64,000 bases of DNA from Brevibacterium epidermidis NBRC 14811 (GCF_001570805.1 NZ_BCSJ01000013.1:301410-365409), one strand, 5' to 3'; counted from the first letter of the stretch, positions 1 through 8,877 are shown. Numbers and translations are program-made. Notes: generated by a model from the letters alone, not told the origin.

Positions 1-1368
1 ACTCCGATCCTCATTGCCATCGTCCTGCTCCTGCTCAAGCAGAGCTCATGGGTCGCGGCCTTGGCCGGAGCCGTGCTCGCGGCCGTCCTCGTCGCCTTCG
101 CCTTCCCCACCCCCACCTCGGTGCTGGTGGAATCAGGGGTCGATTACTTCCCGCTCATCCTCGAGGTCGCGCTCATCCTGCTCTTCGGCATGCTGCTCGC
201 TCGACTGCTCGAGTCCGCCGGGTCGATGTCGCAGATCTCCGCCTGGGTCGAATCGCTGTCGCCGGGTCGCCCTCTCGGGGTCGCGCTCGTCGTGTTCGGA
301 ATCGTGCCCTTCGCGGAATCGGTCACCGGCTTCGGCATCGGCGTCACCGTCGGAGTACCCATCCTTCGCCACCTCGGCTGCACTCTGCGGCAGTCGGCGA
401 TCCTCGGTCTCCTCGGCCTCATCGCCGTGCCATGGGGCGCACTGGGCCCAGGCACCACTGTCGCGGCGGCGCTGGCCGGATTGGACGTCGACGAACTCGG
501 CTTGGCCACGGCATGGATCAATGCGATCCCGGTCATCATCGTCGCGATCGCGGTGGTCGCGATCATGCGCCCCTCCCCCGCCTCGGCGCTGGGGATCATC
601 GGTGCCGGCACACTCATGTGGGCGGGGATCCTCGCCTCCAGCTATGTCATCGGCATGGCCCCGTCGGGAATCATCGGATCGCTCATCGTCATCCTCGTCG
701 TCGGTGCGCTGTTCATGGTCCGGAAGAAGAAGACGGGACTGACGCGCAGCCTCGGCGTGGCTGTCCTGCCCTACGGGGTGCTCACGATCGGGCTGCTGTT
801 GGCCAGGGGTCTGCATTCGGCGCTGCCCTCACTGCTCACGCAGATCATCGCCTCTCCCCCGTTCTGGCTGGCCGCCGCCTGCCTCATCGCCGCCATCGCC
901 GTCGAGGGCCGGCGCTCGGTTTCAGTCTCAGCGGTGCGCTCCTGGGTTCCCATCGGGGTGGGCACGGCCGCGTTCATGCTCATGGGCTGGATCATGACGA
1001 CGACGGGGATGAGCGAGGCGATCGGCGGACTGCTGCCGGCCGGCCTCGTGCTGCTCACTCCGTGGCTGAACTCGATCGGAGCAGTGCTGACCGGGTCGAA
1101 CACGGGAGCGAACTCGATGTTCACCGGCACCCTGACCGCGGTCGCCTCGTCCTCTCATGTTTCGGTTATGCCGGTGGTCGCGGCCGGAAACGCGGCCGGC
1201 TCACTGGCCGCCCTCGCCGCTCCCCCGCGAGTGGCCATGGCCGTGCAGATCGCGGATTCCTCGGTGGCCGCCTCGGCGCGGGACATCTCCTGGGTGCAGG
1301 GCCGGGCACTGACGGTGGCCGGGATCAACGCCCTGGTCGTGGGTCTGTGGATCCAGTTCTTCGCCTGA
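1..1368 (+). CDS. L-lactate permease (LctP) family transporter, 5' end outside window
   Basis: This frame is open from base 1, so the N-terminus lies upstream and 455 residues are visible. It is almost entirely hydrophobic, with about ten or more predicted membrane segments separated by short loops. The stretch around SVTGFGIGVTVGVPIL and the later GSNTGANSMFTGTL are typical of the LctP family of lactate/glycolate:H+ symporters in the cytoplasmic membrane. Family membership is read from the sequence; the exact substrate is inferred and could be another short hydroxy-acid. The gene ends 67 bp before the convergent M24 hydrolase. No strong terminator was recognised in that gap. Confidence 0.8.
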   Translation, partial: TPILIAIVLLLLKQSSWVAALAGAVLAAVLVAFAFPTPTSVLVESGVDYFPLILEVALILLFGMLLARLLESAGSMSQISAWVESLSPGRPLGVALVVFGIVPFAESVTGFGIGVTVGVPILRHLGCTLRQSAILGLLGLIAVPWGALGPGTTVAAALAGLDVDELGLATAWINAIPVIIVAIAVVAIMRPSPASALGIIGAGTLMWAGILASSYVIGMAPSGIIGSLIVILVVGALFMVRKKKTGLTRSLGVAVLPYGVLTIGLLLARGLHSALPSLLTQIIASPPFWLAAACLIAAIAVEGRRSVSVSAVRSWVPIGVGTAAFMLMGWIMTTTGMSEAIGGLLPAGLVLLTPWLNSIGAVLTGSNTGANSMFTGTLTAVASSSHVSVMPVVAAGNAAGSLAALAAPPRVAMAVQIADSSVAASARDISWVQGRALTVAGINALVVGLWIQFFA

Positions 1369-1435
1369 GGATCCACTGGCGTCTCAGCTCGGGCATGCGG
1401 GATGGTTTCGCCTCAGCGAATGACTGGCGGACTTC

Positions 1436-2764
1436 TCAGACGCGGATGATCTCGCGGGGGAAGTTCGTGAACGGTTCGCAGCCGGTGTCGGTGATGAGCA
1501 CCGGCTCGGAGAGTTCGATTCCGTATCCGTTCATCCACATTCCGCCGATGAGGTGGAAGGTCATTCCCGCCTCGAGGATCTGATCGTCCTCGGTGCGGAT
1601 CGAGATCGTCCGCTCACCCCAGTCAGGCGGGTAGCCGATGCCGATCGAGTAGCCCAGGCGGCTGGGCTTCTCGAGTCCCGACAGGGCGAGCACGCGATTC
1701 CAAGTGCGGGCGAGTTCCGCAGTGGGCACCTCGGGGGCGGCGACGTCGAGGACCGCGGACAGCGCCTCGGCGACGACACCTTCGAGTCGCACGAGCTCCT
1801 GCTTCGGACGGCCGGTCACCGCGGTCCGCGCCAGCGGCACATGGTAGCGACGGTGGACTCCGGCGAGTTCGATGCTCACCGATTCGTCGGCGGCGAACTT
1901 CCGGTCGGTCCAGCTCAGGTGTGGGGTGTCCGCACTTTCGCCGGTGGGCATGAGCGGCACGATCGAGGGATAGTCACCCCAGACTCCGTCACCGCCTCTG
2001 GTCTGGGCCTCAGAGATCGCCGCGGCTACTTCGTTCTGGCCGACTCCGACGCCGATCGTGCCCAGCGCCGCGTCCATGGCTGCGGTGGTCACCTTCGCGG
2101 CTTTGCGCATGAGCCCGATCTCCGCCGGAGATTTCACCGCGCGGATCCAGTTGACGAGCTCGAAGGAATCGACAAGGCGCCATTCGGGCACGCCGTTGAC
2201 AAGCGCGCGGAAGGCCCGGGGTGAGAAGAAGTGCGAATCCATCTCGACCCCGACCGGCGAGGTCGAGGCGCGGGCGACTTCCCACCGTTGGCGCAGGGCG
2301 AAGGCGACCCAGTCGAAGGGGTGGATATGTGGACGCTGCACATAGCGCTCGGGATAGCCGACGATGTCCTCGGGCGGCAGCCATGAGGTGTGCGAGGCTC
2401 CGCGAGCATCCATATCGCGCATGAACAGCGTCATCGGCCCCGACGATGGCACGAACAGCAGCTGCGGCGTGTAGAAGGACCACGCGTTGTAGCCGGTGAG
2501 GTAGTAGATATTCGCCGGGTCGGTGACGATGAGCGCAGCCAGACCCTGGTCGACCATGCGATTGCGCACCGACGCGATGCGGCCGAGGTATTCCTCGGCG
2601 CTGAACGACAGTTCGTTCGCGCCGATCGTATCGACCTCGCCGGGAACCGGCTGCGGGCGAGCCTTGACTTCTTTGCCGGCCTGCCCCTGCTCGGCTCCGG
2701 GACGCATCCCGTACACATCTGGGCGATTATCTTCGCCGCCGTAGAACAGCTCACCCTCATTCAT
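1436..2764 (-). CDS. M24-family hydrolase lacking metal ligands (ectoine hydrolase/creatinase-like)
   Basis: Predicted cytosolic enzyme of 442 residues with the pita-bread fold. An N-terminal creatinase-type domain (YYLTGYNAWSFYTPQ) is followed by the M24 catalytic domain. In true aminopeptidases the first metal motif holds two Asp ligands; here it reads SIELAGVHRRYHVPLART (about residues 297-314), without them. This is the pattern of creatinase and of ectoine hydrolase DoeA/EutD, which act without metal. Because it diverges from an Lrp regulator and an aminotransferase, a DoeA-like role in opening ectoine or a similar cyclic amidine or amide is plausible but unproven. I chose ATG at 2764: a TTG further upstream would overlap the -35 box of a good promoter that places the RNA start next to this ATG. 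Confidence 0.72.
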   Translation of the reverse strand: MNEGELFYGGEDNRPDVYGMRPGAEQGQAGKEVKARPQPVPGEVDTIGANELSFSAEEYLGRIASVRNRMVDQGLAALIVTDPANIYYLTGYNAWSFYTPQLLFVPSSGPMTLFMRDMDARGASHTSWLPPEDIVGYPERYVQRPHIHPFDWVAFALRQRWEVARASTSPVGVEMDSHFFSPRAFRALVNGVPEWRLVDSFELVNWIRAVKSPAEIGLMRKAAKVTTAAMDAALGTIGVGVGQNEVAAAISEAQTRGGDGVWGDYPSIVPLMPTGESADTPHLSWTDRKFAADESVSIELAGVHRRYHVPLARTAVTGRPKQELVRLEGVVAEALSAVLDVAAPEVPTAELARTWNRVLALSGLEKPSRLGYSIGIGYPPDWGERTISIRTEDDQILEAGMTFHLIGGMWMNGYGIELSEPVLITDTGCEPFTNFPREIIRV

Positions 2765-2800
2765 GATCCCAGTGTGGTGATCCCGCTCACACCCTGTCAA
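2765..2800 (-). promoter_or_regulatory. Promoter of the M24 hydrolase gene, probably leaderless
   Basis: Read on the minus strand there is a perfect -35 box TTGACA (2800-2795), an 18-base spacer, and CACACT (2776-2771) as the -10. GGGATC and then the ATG at 2764 follow. This spacing puts the transcription start at or within a base or two of the start codon, so the mRNA would have no 5' leader. That is common in actinobacteria. The -35 is clear; the -10 matches only partly. Confidence 0.45.
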
Positions 2801-2838
2801 TCACTGTCGAGGCGCGTGTTGTCGGAGATGCGCCGATC

Positions 2839-2976
2839 GGTGCGTCGGCGGGGATCGGCAGGTCTCGGAAACAGTGGATCGAGGGTCTCGAGAACGAGAA
2901 TCAGCGAGGTCCGACAACGAGAATCCCCAAGGCCCGGAAACGAGGATCCACACGGTCCGTGAACTGCCGATCCGGG
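2839..2976. repeat. Six degenerate 23-bp tandem units in divergent promoter region
   Basis: Six head-to-tail units start at 2839, 2861, 2884, 2908, 2931 and 2954. Each opens with GGTC-CG (GGTGCG or GGCCCG in two units) and continues with a form of AACGAGGATCC. Units three to five are the most alike (for example GGTCCGACAACGAGAATC and GGCCCGGAAACGAGGATC). Unit length is 22-24 bp. There are no unique spacers, so this is not a CRISPR. The array lies between the M24 gene and lrp and may be a set of regulator binding sites. Confidence 0.6.
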
Positions 2977-3054
2977 CGTCACCGCGAACGTCACGTGGAC
3001 ATGCATACTCGTCGGCCACCTCGGCGATTTCTGACGAATCCAGAACCAAACAAT

Positions 3055-3070
3055 TTCAGTTTCGACTGAA
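3055..3070. promoter_or_regulatory. Inverted repeat upstream of lrp, possible autoregulatory operator
   Basis: TTCAGT-TTCG-ACTGAA is a perfect dyad with 6-bp arms. It lies about 75 bp upstream of the lrp start codon and upstream of the probable -10 region near 3108-3118 (TAGATTGTACT). AsnC/Lrp regulators often bind short dyads at their own promoter, so autoregulation is a reasonable inference. Confidence 0.35.
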
Positions 3071-3144
3071 TTCGCACGCGAAACAGCGCATTTCCGCAGA
3101 ATCGGTGATAGATTGTACTGAGACGCACATCACGGAGGTGAAGA

Positions 3145-3630
3145 ATGGACCCGCTCCTGCCGAACGGCGGCGGTTCCCGACTGGGGAACCTTGACGAGAA
3201 GTCGAAGGCGATCATCGTCGAACTGCAGCACGACGGAAGGAAATCCTATTCGGCCATCGGCAAGTCCGTCGGCCTGTCCGAGGCCGCCGTGCGCCAACGG
3301 GTATCGCGGCTCATCGATTCGGGTGTCATGGAGATCGTCGCCGTGACCGACCCGCTGAGTCTGGGATTCGCGCGACAGGCGATGGTGGGGCTGAAGGTCC
3401 GCGGGGACATCTCCGCGGTAGCCGAGAAGCTGCACGACTACGACGAGATCGACTACCTCGTTGTCACCGCCGGTTCGTTCGACCTGTTGGTCGAGATCGT
3501 GTGTGAATCGGATCGGCATCTGATCGAGTTCGTCAATGAGGAGCTCCGCTCGATCGATGCCGTCGTGGATACGGAGCTCTTCATGTACCTCTCACTCGAA
3601 AAGCAGAAATACAACTGGGGGACGCGATGA
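3145..3630 (+). CDS. Lrp/AsnC family transcriptional regulator
   Basis: This DNA-binding regulator has 161 residues, the usual length for the family. The N-terminal winged helix-turn-helix (about residues 15-65) contains SYSAIGKSVGLSEAAVRQRVSRL. The C-terminal RAM/ligand domain (about 80-155) would bind an amino acid or related effector and drive oligomer formation. A strong ribosome-binding site (GGAGGTGAAG) precedes the ATG. The stop codon overlaps the start of the aminotransferase (ATGA), so the two are co-transcribed and translationally coupled. By position it resembles DoeX, the Lrp-type regulator of ectoine catabolism, but the effector cannot be read from sequence. Confidence 0.88.
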   Translation: MDPLLPNGGGSRLGNLDEKSKAIIVELQHDGRKSYSAIGKSVGLSEAAVRQRVSRLIDSGVMEIVAVTDPLSLGFARQAMVGLKVRGDISAVAEKLHDYDEIDYLVVTAGSFDLLVEIVCESDRHLIEFVNEELRSIDAVVDTELFMYLSLEKQKYNWGTR

Positions 3631-5018
3631 CAGACAATGTCACCAGGGCCGGCACGCCTTATCAGGATGCCATCCGCAACAACGTGTGGATGCACATGTC
3701 ACCACACCAAGCACTGTTCAACGGTGGTGAGGCGCCGGTCATCGTACGCGGCGAAGGCCACCACATCTTCGACGACAAGGGCAAGAAGTACCTCGACGGT
3801 CTCGCCGGCCTTTTCACCGTCCAGGTGGGCCACGGTCGTGAGACCATCGCCAAGGCGATGTACGACCAGACGATGAAGCTGCCGTTCATGCCGCTGTGGT
3901 CGTATGTCCACCCGCAGGCGATCGAGGTCTCGGAGCGTCTGGCCAGCTATGCGCCGGGCGACCTCAACAGGGTCTTCCTCACCTCCGGCGGCGGCGATTC
4001 GGTCGAGTCGGCGATGAAGCTGGCGAAGAACTACTTCAAGCTCGTCGGCAAGCCCGGCAAGCATAAGATCATCTCCCGAGCCACCGCTTACCACGGTACT
4101 CCGCACGGTGCGCTGTCGGTGACCTCGCTTCCGGGGCTGCGTGAGCAGTTCGCTCCTCTGGTCCCCGGCGCTCACAAGGTGCCGAACACGAACTTCTACC
4201 GGGCACCTGAGCACCTCGCCCATGACGAGAAGGCCTTCGGCCGGTGGGCCGCCGACCGCATCGGTGAGGCCATCGAGTTCGAGGGCGCCGACTCCGTCGC
4301 CGCTGTCTTCCTCGAGCCCGTACAGAACTCGGGCGGCTGCTTCCCGCCGCCTCCCGGATACTTCGAGCGGGTCCGCGAGATCTGCGACGAATACGACGTG
4401 CTGCTGGTCTCGGACGAGACGATCTGCGCCTACGGTCGCATCGGCGACATGTTCGCCTGCAACGATTTCGGCTATGTTCCCGACATCATCACCTCGGCCA
4501 AGGGCATCACCTCCGGCTATGCGCCGCTGGGTGCGATGATCGCCTCCGATCGTCTCTTCGAGCCCTTCGGCCCCGGCGGCGATGAGACCTTCTACCACGG
4601 CTACACCTTCGGCGGTCACCCCGTCGCCTGTGCGGCCGCGATGGCGAACTTCGACGTCTTCGAAGAGGAGAAGCTCAACGACCACGTGCACGAGAACGCT
4701 GCGGCCTTCAAGTTCACGCTCGAGAAGCTCAAGGACCTGCCGATCGTCGGCGACGTCCGCGGTGAGGGATTCTTCTACGGAATCGAACTCGTCAAGGACA
4801 AGGACACGAAGGAGTCGTTCACCGAAGAGGAGTCCGAGCGGATTCTGAAGAACTTCGTGTCGGCGAAGATGTACGAAAGCGGCCTGTACTGCCGCGCTGA
4901 TGACCGCGGCGACCCGGTCATCCAGCTCTCGCCTCCGCTGACCGTCGGTCAGAACGAGTTCGACGAGATGGAGCAGATCATCCGCGGCGTCCTGCAGGAA
5001 GCCTGGACAATGTTCTGA
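3627..5018 (+). CDS. Class III PLP-dependent aminotransferase
   Basis: This 463-residue enzyme belongs to the omega-aminotransferase family (fold type I), which moves amino groups from omega-amino compounds such as putrescine, beta-alanine or diaminobutyrate to a keto acid. The PLP lysine is Lys292 in ITSAKGITSGYAPLGA. The cofactor aspartate lies in LLVSDETICAYGRIG, and the phosphate-binding loop is SGGGDSVESAMKLAKNY. It is full length and shares an ATGA overlap with the upstream Lrp gene. In ectoine degraders the DoeD aminotransferase sits with DoeA and DoeX, which would fit here. A putrescine- or beta-alanine-pyruvate transaminase is equally compatible with the sequence. Confidence 0.85.
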   Translation: MTDNVTRAGTPYQDAIRNNVWMHMSPHQALFNGGEAPVIVRGEGHHIFDDKGKKYLDGLAGLFTVQVGHGRETIAKAMYDQTMKLPFMPLWSYVHPQAIEVSERLASYAPGDLNRVFLTSGGGDSVESAMKLAKNYFKLVGKPGKHKIISRATAYHGTPHGALSVTSLPGLREQFAPLVPGAHKVPNTNFYRAPEHLAHDEKAFGRWAADRIGEAIEFEGADSVAAVFLEPVQNSGGCFPPPPGYFERVREICDEYDVLLVSDETICAYGRIGDMFACNDFGYVPDIITSAKGITSGYAPLGAMIASDRLFEPFGPGGDETFYHGYTFGGHPVACAAAMANFDVFEEEKLNDHVHENAAAFKFTLEKLKDLPIVGDVRGEGFFYGIELVKDKDTKESFTEEESERILKNFVSAKMYESGLYCRADDRGDPVIQLSPPLTVGQNEFDEMEQIIRGVLQEAWTMF

Positions 5019-5030
5019 CCTCCCCTAATT

Positions 5031-5088
5031 ACTACCTGACGGCGGCTCAGCAACCTCGCGCGAGGTATCTGGGCCGCCGTCAGGTAGT
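5031..5088. repeat. Palindromic repeat element, copy 1
   Basis: A 58-bp near-perfect palindrome is centred on CCTCGCGCGAGG (5054-5065). The outer arms are ACTACCTGACGGCGG and CCGCCGTCAGGTAGT. Three positions in the arms do not match, one of which could form a G-U pair in RNA. It lies between two convergent genes (aminotransferase and glyS). Two further copies are at 43147-43202 and from 63962 to the window edge. Confidence 0.85.
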
Positions 5089-5112
5089 TCTGGGAGGGCG
5101 GAGGACAGCGAA

Positions 5113-5145
5113 ACGGCCCTGACTCACTTGGTGGAGTCAGGGCCG
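5113..5145 (-). terminator. Rho-independent-like terminator of glyS
   Basis: The arms ACGGCCCTGACTC (5113-5125) and GAGTCAGGGCCGT (5133-5145) form a perfect 13-bp stem with a 7-base loop. On the minus strand the stem ends in a short T run (GCCGTTTCG), so it most probably stops glyS. It may also act on the opposite strand. Just to its right, the phrase GTCTCTGTGTCGAGG occurs twice in tandem (5145-5178). Confidence 0.7.
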
Positions 5146-5186
5146 TCTCTGTGTCGAGGGGCGTCTCTGTGTCGAGGACCAGTCGA

Positions 5187-6569
5187 TCAGGCTCCGGCGA
5201 GGTGTTCGGCCAGGTAGTTCTCCACCTGGTCGATGCTCACGCGTTCCTGACTCATGTCATCACGCTTGCGGATCGTCACGGCCTGATCATCGAGGGTGTC
5301 GAAGTCGACAGTGATGCACAGCGGGGTGCCGATCTCGTCCTGGCGACGGTAGCGACGGCCGATGGCGCCGGCATCGTCGAAGTCGATGTTCCAGCGACGG
5401 CGCAGACGGGCAGCGAGATCCTTGGCCGCAGGGGTCAGCTTCTCGTTGCGGCTGAGCGGCAGCACCGCAGCCTTGACCGGAGCCAGGCGCGGGTCGAGCT
5501 TGAGCACGACTCGCTTGTCGACGCCGCCCTTCGTGTTCGGAGCCTCGTCTTCGCTGTAGGCCTCGACGAGGAACGCCATCATCGACCGGGTCAGCCCGAA
5601 GGAGGGCTCGATGACATACGGGGTGTAGCGGTCGCCGCTGGCCTGATCGAAGTACTGCAGCTTCGCACCCGAGACCTCGGTATGGGTGCCGAGGTCGTAG
5701 TCGGTGCGGTTGGCCACACCCATCAGCTCGCCCCATTCGGATCCCTGGAAGCCGAAGCGGTATTCGATGTCGATGGTGCCGGCCGAATAGTGTGCACGAT
5801 CCTCGGCGGGAACATCGAGGCGGCGGACGTTGTCCTCGGAGATGCCGAGGTCGAGGAACCAGGCCCAGCAGTCTTCGACCCACTGCTTGTAATAGTTTTC
5901 GGCTTCGTCCGGGTGGACGAAGTACTCGATCTCCATCTGCTCGAACTCACGCGTACGGAAGATGAAGTTGCCGGGGGTGATCTCGTTGCGGAAGGCCTTG
6001 CCGATCTGGCCGATGCCGAACGGCGGCTTCTTCCGTGCTGCGGTGAGCACGTTGTTGAAGTTCACGAAGATGCCCTGCGCGGTCTCCGGGCGCAGGTAGT
6101 GGAGTCCCGCTTCGGAATCGACGGGGCCGAGGAAGGTCTTGACCAGACCAGAGAACTCCTGCGGTTCGGTCCACTGACCACGGGTGCCGCAGTCGGGACA
6201 GACGATATCGGACATTCCGTTCTCGGGGGCTTTGGAGTGCTTCGCCTCGTAGGCCTCGACGAGGTGGTCCTCGCGGTGGCGCTTGTGGCAGTTGAGGCAT
6301 TCCACGAGAGGATCGACGAAGGTCTCGACGTGGCCGGAGGCTTCCCAGACGCGCTTGGGCAGGATGATCGAGGAGTCGAGGCCGACGACGTCTTCGCGAC
6401 CGCGCACGAACTGCTGCCACCACTGGGACTTGATGTTGTCTTTGAGCTCCACACCCAAGGGCCCGTAGTCCCATGCCGAGCGGGAACCGCCGTAGATCTC
6501 TCCTGCTTGGAAGACGAATCCTCTGCGCTTGGCCAGGGCGATGACGGCATCCAACTTGGACTGTGCCAC
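5187..6569 (-). CDS. glyS: Glycine--tRNA ligase, dimeric GlyQS type
   Basis: Cytosolic class II aminoacyl-tRNA synthetase of 460 residues that charges tRNA-Gly. It is the single-chain alpha2 form typical of actinobacteria. Class II core elements are visible: [11 protein letters not shown] and [13 protein letters not shown] near the N-terminus, a zinc-type [11 protein letters not shown]...CPDC segment, motif 2 around [21 protein letters not shown], and motif 3 around [13 protein letters not shown]. The C-terminal anticodon-binding domain begins near [12 protein letters not shown] chose GTG at 6569 because AAGGAGAG precedes it at proper spacing and homologues begin with a similar [16 protein letters not shown]; the open frame continues upstream without support. 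It faces the aminotransferase across a palindromic repeat and a terminator. Confidence 0.95.
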   Translation of the reverse strand: MAQSKLDAVIALAKRRGFVFQAGEIYGGSRSAWDYGPLGVELKDNIKSQWWQQFVRGREDVVGLDSSIILPKRVWEASGHVETFVDPLVECLNCHKRHREDHLVEAYEAKHSKAPENGMSDIVCPDCGTRGQWTEPQEFSGLVKTFLGPVDSEAGLHYLRPETAQGIFVNFNNVLTAARKKPPFGIGQIGKAFRNEITPGNFIFRTREFEQMEIEYFVHPDEAENYYKQWVEDCWAWFLDLGISEDNVRRLDVPAEDRAHYSAGTIDIEYRFGFQGSEWGELMGVANRTDYDLGTHTEVSGAKLQYFDQASGDRYTPYVIEPSFGLTRSMMAFLVEAYSEDEAPNTKGGVDKRVVLKLDPRLAPVKAAVLPLSRNEKLTPAAKDLAARLRRRWNIDFDDAGAIGRRYRRQDEIGTPLCITVDFDTLDDQAVTIRKRDDMSQERVSIDQVENYLAEHLAGA

Positions 6570-6953
6570 TTGTTCTCTCCTTGTTTCAGTTCGCCGACGG
6601 CCGGCTGCCGTGGCTCGCAGGTACCAGCCTAACTGGTCACACCGCCGCTTCCTCAACACCGGCCCGACCGGCCCTGACGCGCATCCGAAACGACGGATGG
6701 AAAGCGCGGGAGGCGACTGATCTCACACTTGGTTTCCCACTTCGGGACCGCCTCGGCGAGGGTGCGGCATGTAGACTTGGGGGTACACCCAAACCTTTCT
6801 CCGTACCGACGTCTTCACGTCTGTCCAAGCGAGTTCTTGGATCTCTACGGTTTCGGCCCGGATTGCTCACGATGATTGCACAAGCGGCCGCAGGGTAGAT
6901 CGCCACTACAGTCATCTGCGATCAAGTGTGTGCCGACGTGAGAGAGATCACTC
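6570..6953. other. 384-bp intergenic region with leader of the RNA helicase gene
   Basis: The divergent promoters of glyS and the DEAD-box helicase must lie here. A possible plus-strand -10 (TAGACT, 6773-6778) would give a 5' leader of about 170 bases before the helicase start at 6954. Long leaders are common for DEAD-box helicase genes, which are often controlled after transcription. I see no tRNA, no terminator and no credible ORF. Confidence 0.35.
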
Positions 6954-8756
6954 ATGACCGATGTGTCCGCAAACGAAGAAACCACTCCGAGATTCTCCGA
7001 ACTGGGCCTCCACCCGCTCGTGCTCAAGGCCGTAGAGGCGCAGGGCTACGAGATCCCCACCCCCATCCAGGCCGAGACCATTCCGACCCTCCTGTCGGGC
7101 CGTGACGTCATCGGCCTCGCCCAGACCGGAACCGGCAAGACCGCGGCTTTCGCCCTGCCGGCTCTGTCCGACCTCGCCGAGGCGGGGCGCGCCGACGATG
7201 GCCCGTTCGCTCTCGTACTCACCCCCACGCGCGAACTCGCGATCCAGGTCGCCGAGGCGTTCACCTCCTACGCCACGGAACTGTCCGACTTCTCCGTCCT
7301 CCCGATCTACGGCGGTCAGGCCTACGGCCCGCAGCTGGCGGGTCTGCGCCGCGGAGCGCAGGTCGTCGTCGGCACCCCGGGTCGTGTCATCGACCACCTC
7401 AAGAAGGGTTCGCTGAAGCTCGGCAGCCTCAAGCACCTCATCCTCGATGAGGCCGACGAGATGCTCAAGATGGGCTTCGCCGAAGACATCGAAGAGATCT
7501 TCAGCCAGGTCGGGCCGGACCGTCAGGTCGCACTGTTCTCGGCCACCATGCCGACTTCGATCCACCGCATCACCGGCAAGTACCTGGACGACCCCAAGGA
7601 AGTCCGGATCGCCGCGAAGTCGCAGACCGGTGCGAATATCCGTCAGCGCTACTTCATGGTTCAGCACTCGCACAAGCTCGACGCCCTGACCCGCATCCTC
7701 GAGGTCGAGGAGTACGAGGGCATCATCATGTTCGTGCGCACCAAGCAGGCCACCGAGGAGCTCGCCGAGAAGCTGCGCGCCCGCGGATTCAAGACCGCTG
7801 CCATCAACGGCGACATCCCGCAGCAGGCTCGTGAGCGCACGATCGATCAGCTGCGTGAGGCGAAGATCGACATCCTCGTCGCCACCGATGTGGCAGCCCG
7901 CGGTCTCGACGTCGAGCGCATCACGCTCGTCGTCAACTATGACATCCCGCATGACACCGAGTCCTACGTCCACCGCATCGGCCGCACCGGTCGTGCCGGA
8001 CGCTCCGGTGAAGCGATCCTCTTCGTCACCCCTCGCGAGCAGCGTATGCTCAGCTCGATCGAGCGCGCCACGAAGCAGAAGGTCGAGTCGCTGACCCTGC
8101 CCAGCGTCGAAGAGCTGACGAACACCCGCGTTGAGAAGTTCACGAAGCGCATCGACGATGTCCTCGCACAGACCGAACTCTCCGAACTCACCGACGTCAT
8201 CGAGCAGTACTCGCTCTCCCGCGATGTGCCGGCCTCGAACATCGCCGCCGCTCTGGCCTCCCTCGTCCTCGAGTCGAACACGCTCAAGGCCGAACCGATG
8301 CCGGAACCGGCGCGTCGTCAGAACCGTGACCGCGACCGCGATGGTGGTCGTGACGGTGGCCGTCCGGGCCGCGGTGGTCGTGCCCGTGATGAGAACATGA
8401 CGACCTACCGTCTGGCCCTGGGACGCAACGAGCGCCTGCAGCCGGGTGCCGTGGTCGGTGCGATCGCGAACGAAGGTGGAATCACCTCGAAGCAGATCGG
8501 CCACATCGACATCCGCTCGAACCACACGCTCGTCGACCTGCCCAAGGACCTCGACCCGGGCGTGCTGCGCAAGCTCTCCCACACCGAGATCCAGGGCCGC
8601 CCCATCGACATCCGTCCGGATTCGGGTCGCCCGGGACGCCCGTTCAAGAAGCGCAACTTCGACAAGCAGCCCGGCGACGGCCGCAACTTCAAGGGCGATC
8701 GCCGAGGCGGCAAGAAGTTCGGCGGACGGGGCGACCGTCCCCGCGACCGCTACTGA
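6954..8756 (+). CDS. deaD: DEAD-box ATP-dependent RNA helicase (DeaD/CsdA-like)
   Basis: This 600-residue RNA helicase probably unwinds structured RNA in ribosome assembly, mRNA decay or cold adaptation. Motifs in order: Q motif (about 14-40), AQTGTGKT (56-63), PTREL (about 90-94), DEAD (165-168), SAT (196-198), and HRIGRTGRAGR (about 340-350). A basic Arg/Gly/Asp-rich linker follows (about 453-480). Next comes a DbpA-type RNA-binding domain (TYRLALGRNERLQPGAVVGA), then a second Arg/Gly-rich tail that would add non-specific RNA affinity. It stands alone, followed by a strong terminator at 8841-8877. GAGAGAGATCACTC precedes the ATG, a loosely spaced ribosome-binding site. The N-terminus may therefore rely on the leader for control. 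Confidence 0.93.
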   Translation: MTDVSANEETTPRFSELGLHPLVLKAVEAQGYEIPTPIQAETIPTLLSGRDVIGLAQTGTGKTAAFALPALSDLAEAGRADDGPFALVLTPTRELAIQVAEAFTSYATELSDFSVLPIYGGQAYGPQLAGLRRGAQVVVGTPGRVIDHLKKGSLKLGSLKHLILDEADEMLKMGFAEDIEEIFSQVGPDRQVALFSATMPTSIHRITGKYLDDPKEVRIAAKSQTGANIRQRYFMVQHSHKLDALTRILEVEEYEGIIMFVRTKQATEELAEKLRARGFKTAAINGDIPQQARERTIDQLREAKIDILVATDVAARGLDVERITLVVNYDIPHDTESYVHRIGRTGRAGRSGEAILFVTPREQRMLSSIERATKQKVESLTLPSVEELTNTRVEKFTKRIDDVLAQTELSELTDVIEQYSLSRDVPASNIAAALASLVLESNTLKAEPMPEPARRQNRDRDRDGGRDGGRPGRGGRARDENMTTYRLALGRNERLQPGAVVGAIANEGGITSKQIGHIDIRSNHTLVDLPKDLDPGVLRKLSHTEIQGRPIDIRPDSGRPGRPFKKRNFDKQPGDGRNFKGDRRGGKKFGGRGDRPRDRY

Positions 8757-8840
8757 TCTGACGGCACTGGTCGCGTCACATGGGTGACTCCCCCAGCCTC
8801 CTCGAGAGGCCAGGGTGACGCCGATCCGGCCGAAGCCATA

Positions 8841-8877
8841 ACGAGGGCCCCGCAGCGTAATGTTGCGGGGCCCTCGT
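8841..8877 (+). terminator. Strong hairpin terminator after the RNA helicase gene
   Basis: ACGAGGGCCCCGCA (8841-8854) pairs perfectly with TGCGGGGCCCTCGT (8864-8877) around a 9-base loop. There is no long T run, as is usual in high-GC actinobacteria. The site is about 85 bp beyond the helicase stop codon. Confidence 0.7.

Larger units (their letters stand above)
2765..3144. other. 380-bp intergenic regulatory region between the M24 gene and lrp
   Basis: This stretch holds no credible gene. It contains the minus-strand promoter at 2765-2800, the 23-bp tandem units at 2839-2976, an A/T-richer segment with the TTCAGT dyad at 3055-3070, and the ribosome-binding site ACGGAGGTGAAG directly before lrp. 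It is unusually long for this gene-dense window and is probably the control region of the divergent module. Confidence 0.6.

Noticed and set aside
2839..2976. CRISPR-like array
   Set aside because: The 23-bp units are directly adjacent with no spacers, and no cas genes are in the window.
5145..5178. Tandem GTCTCTGTGTCGAGG as a regulatory repeat
   Set aside because: Only two short copies beyond a terminator; most simply a small slippage duplication.
5151..6632. Open frame of 493 codons antisense to glyS
   Set aside because: Shadow of a clear glycyl-tRNA synthetase on the minus strand; no ribosome-binding site.
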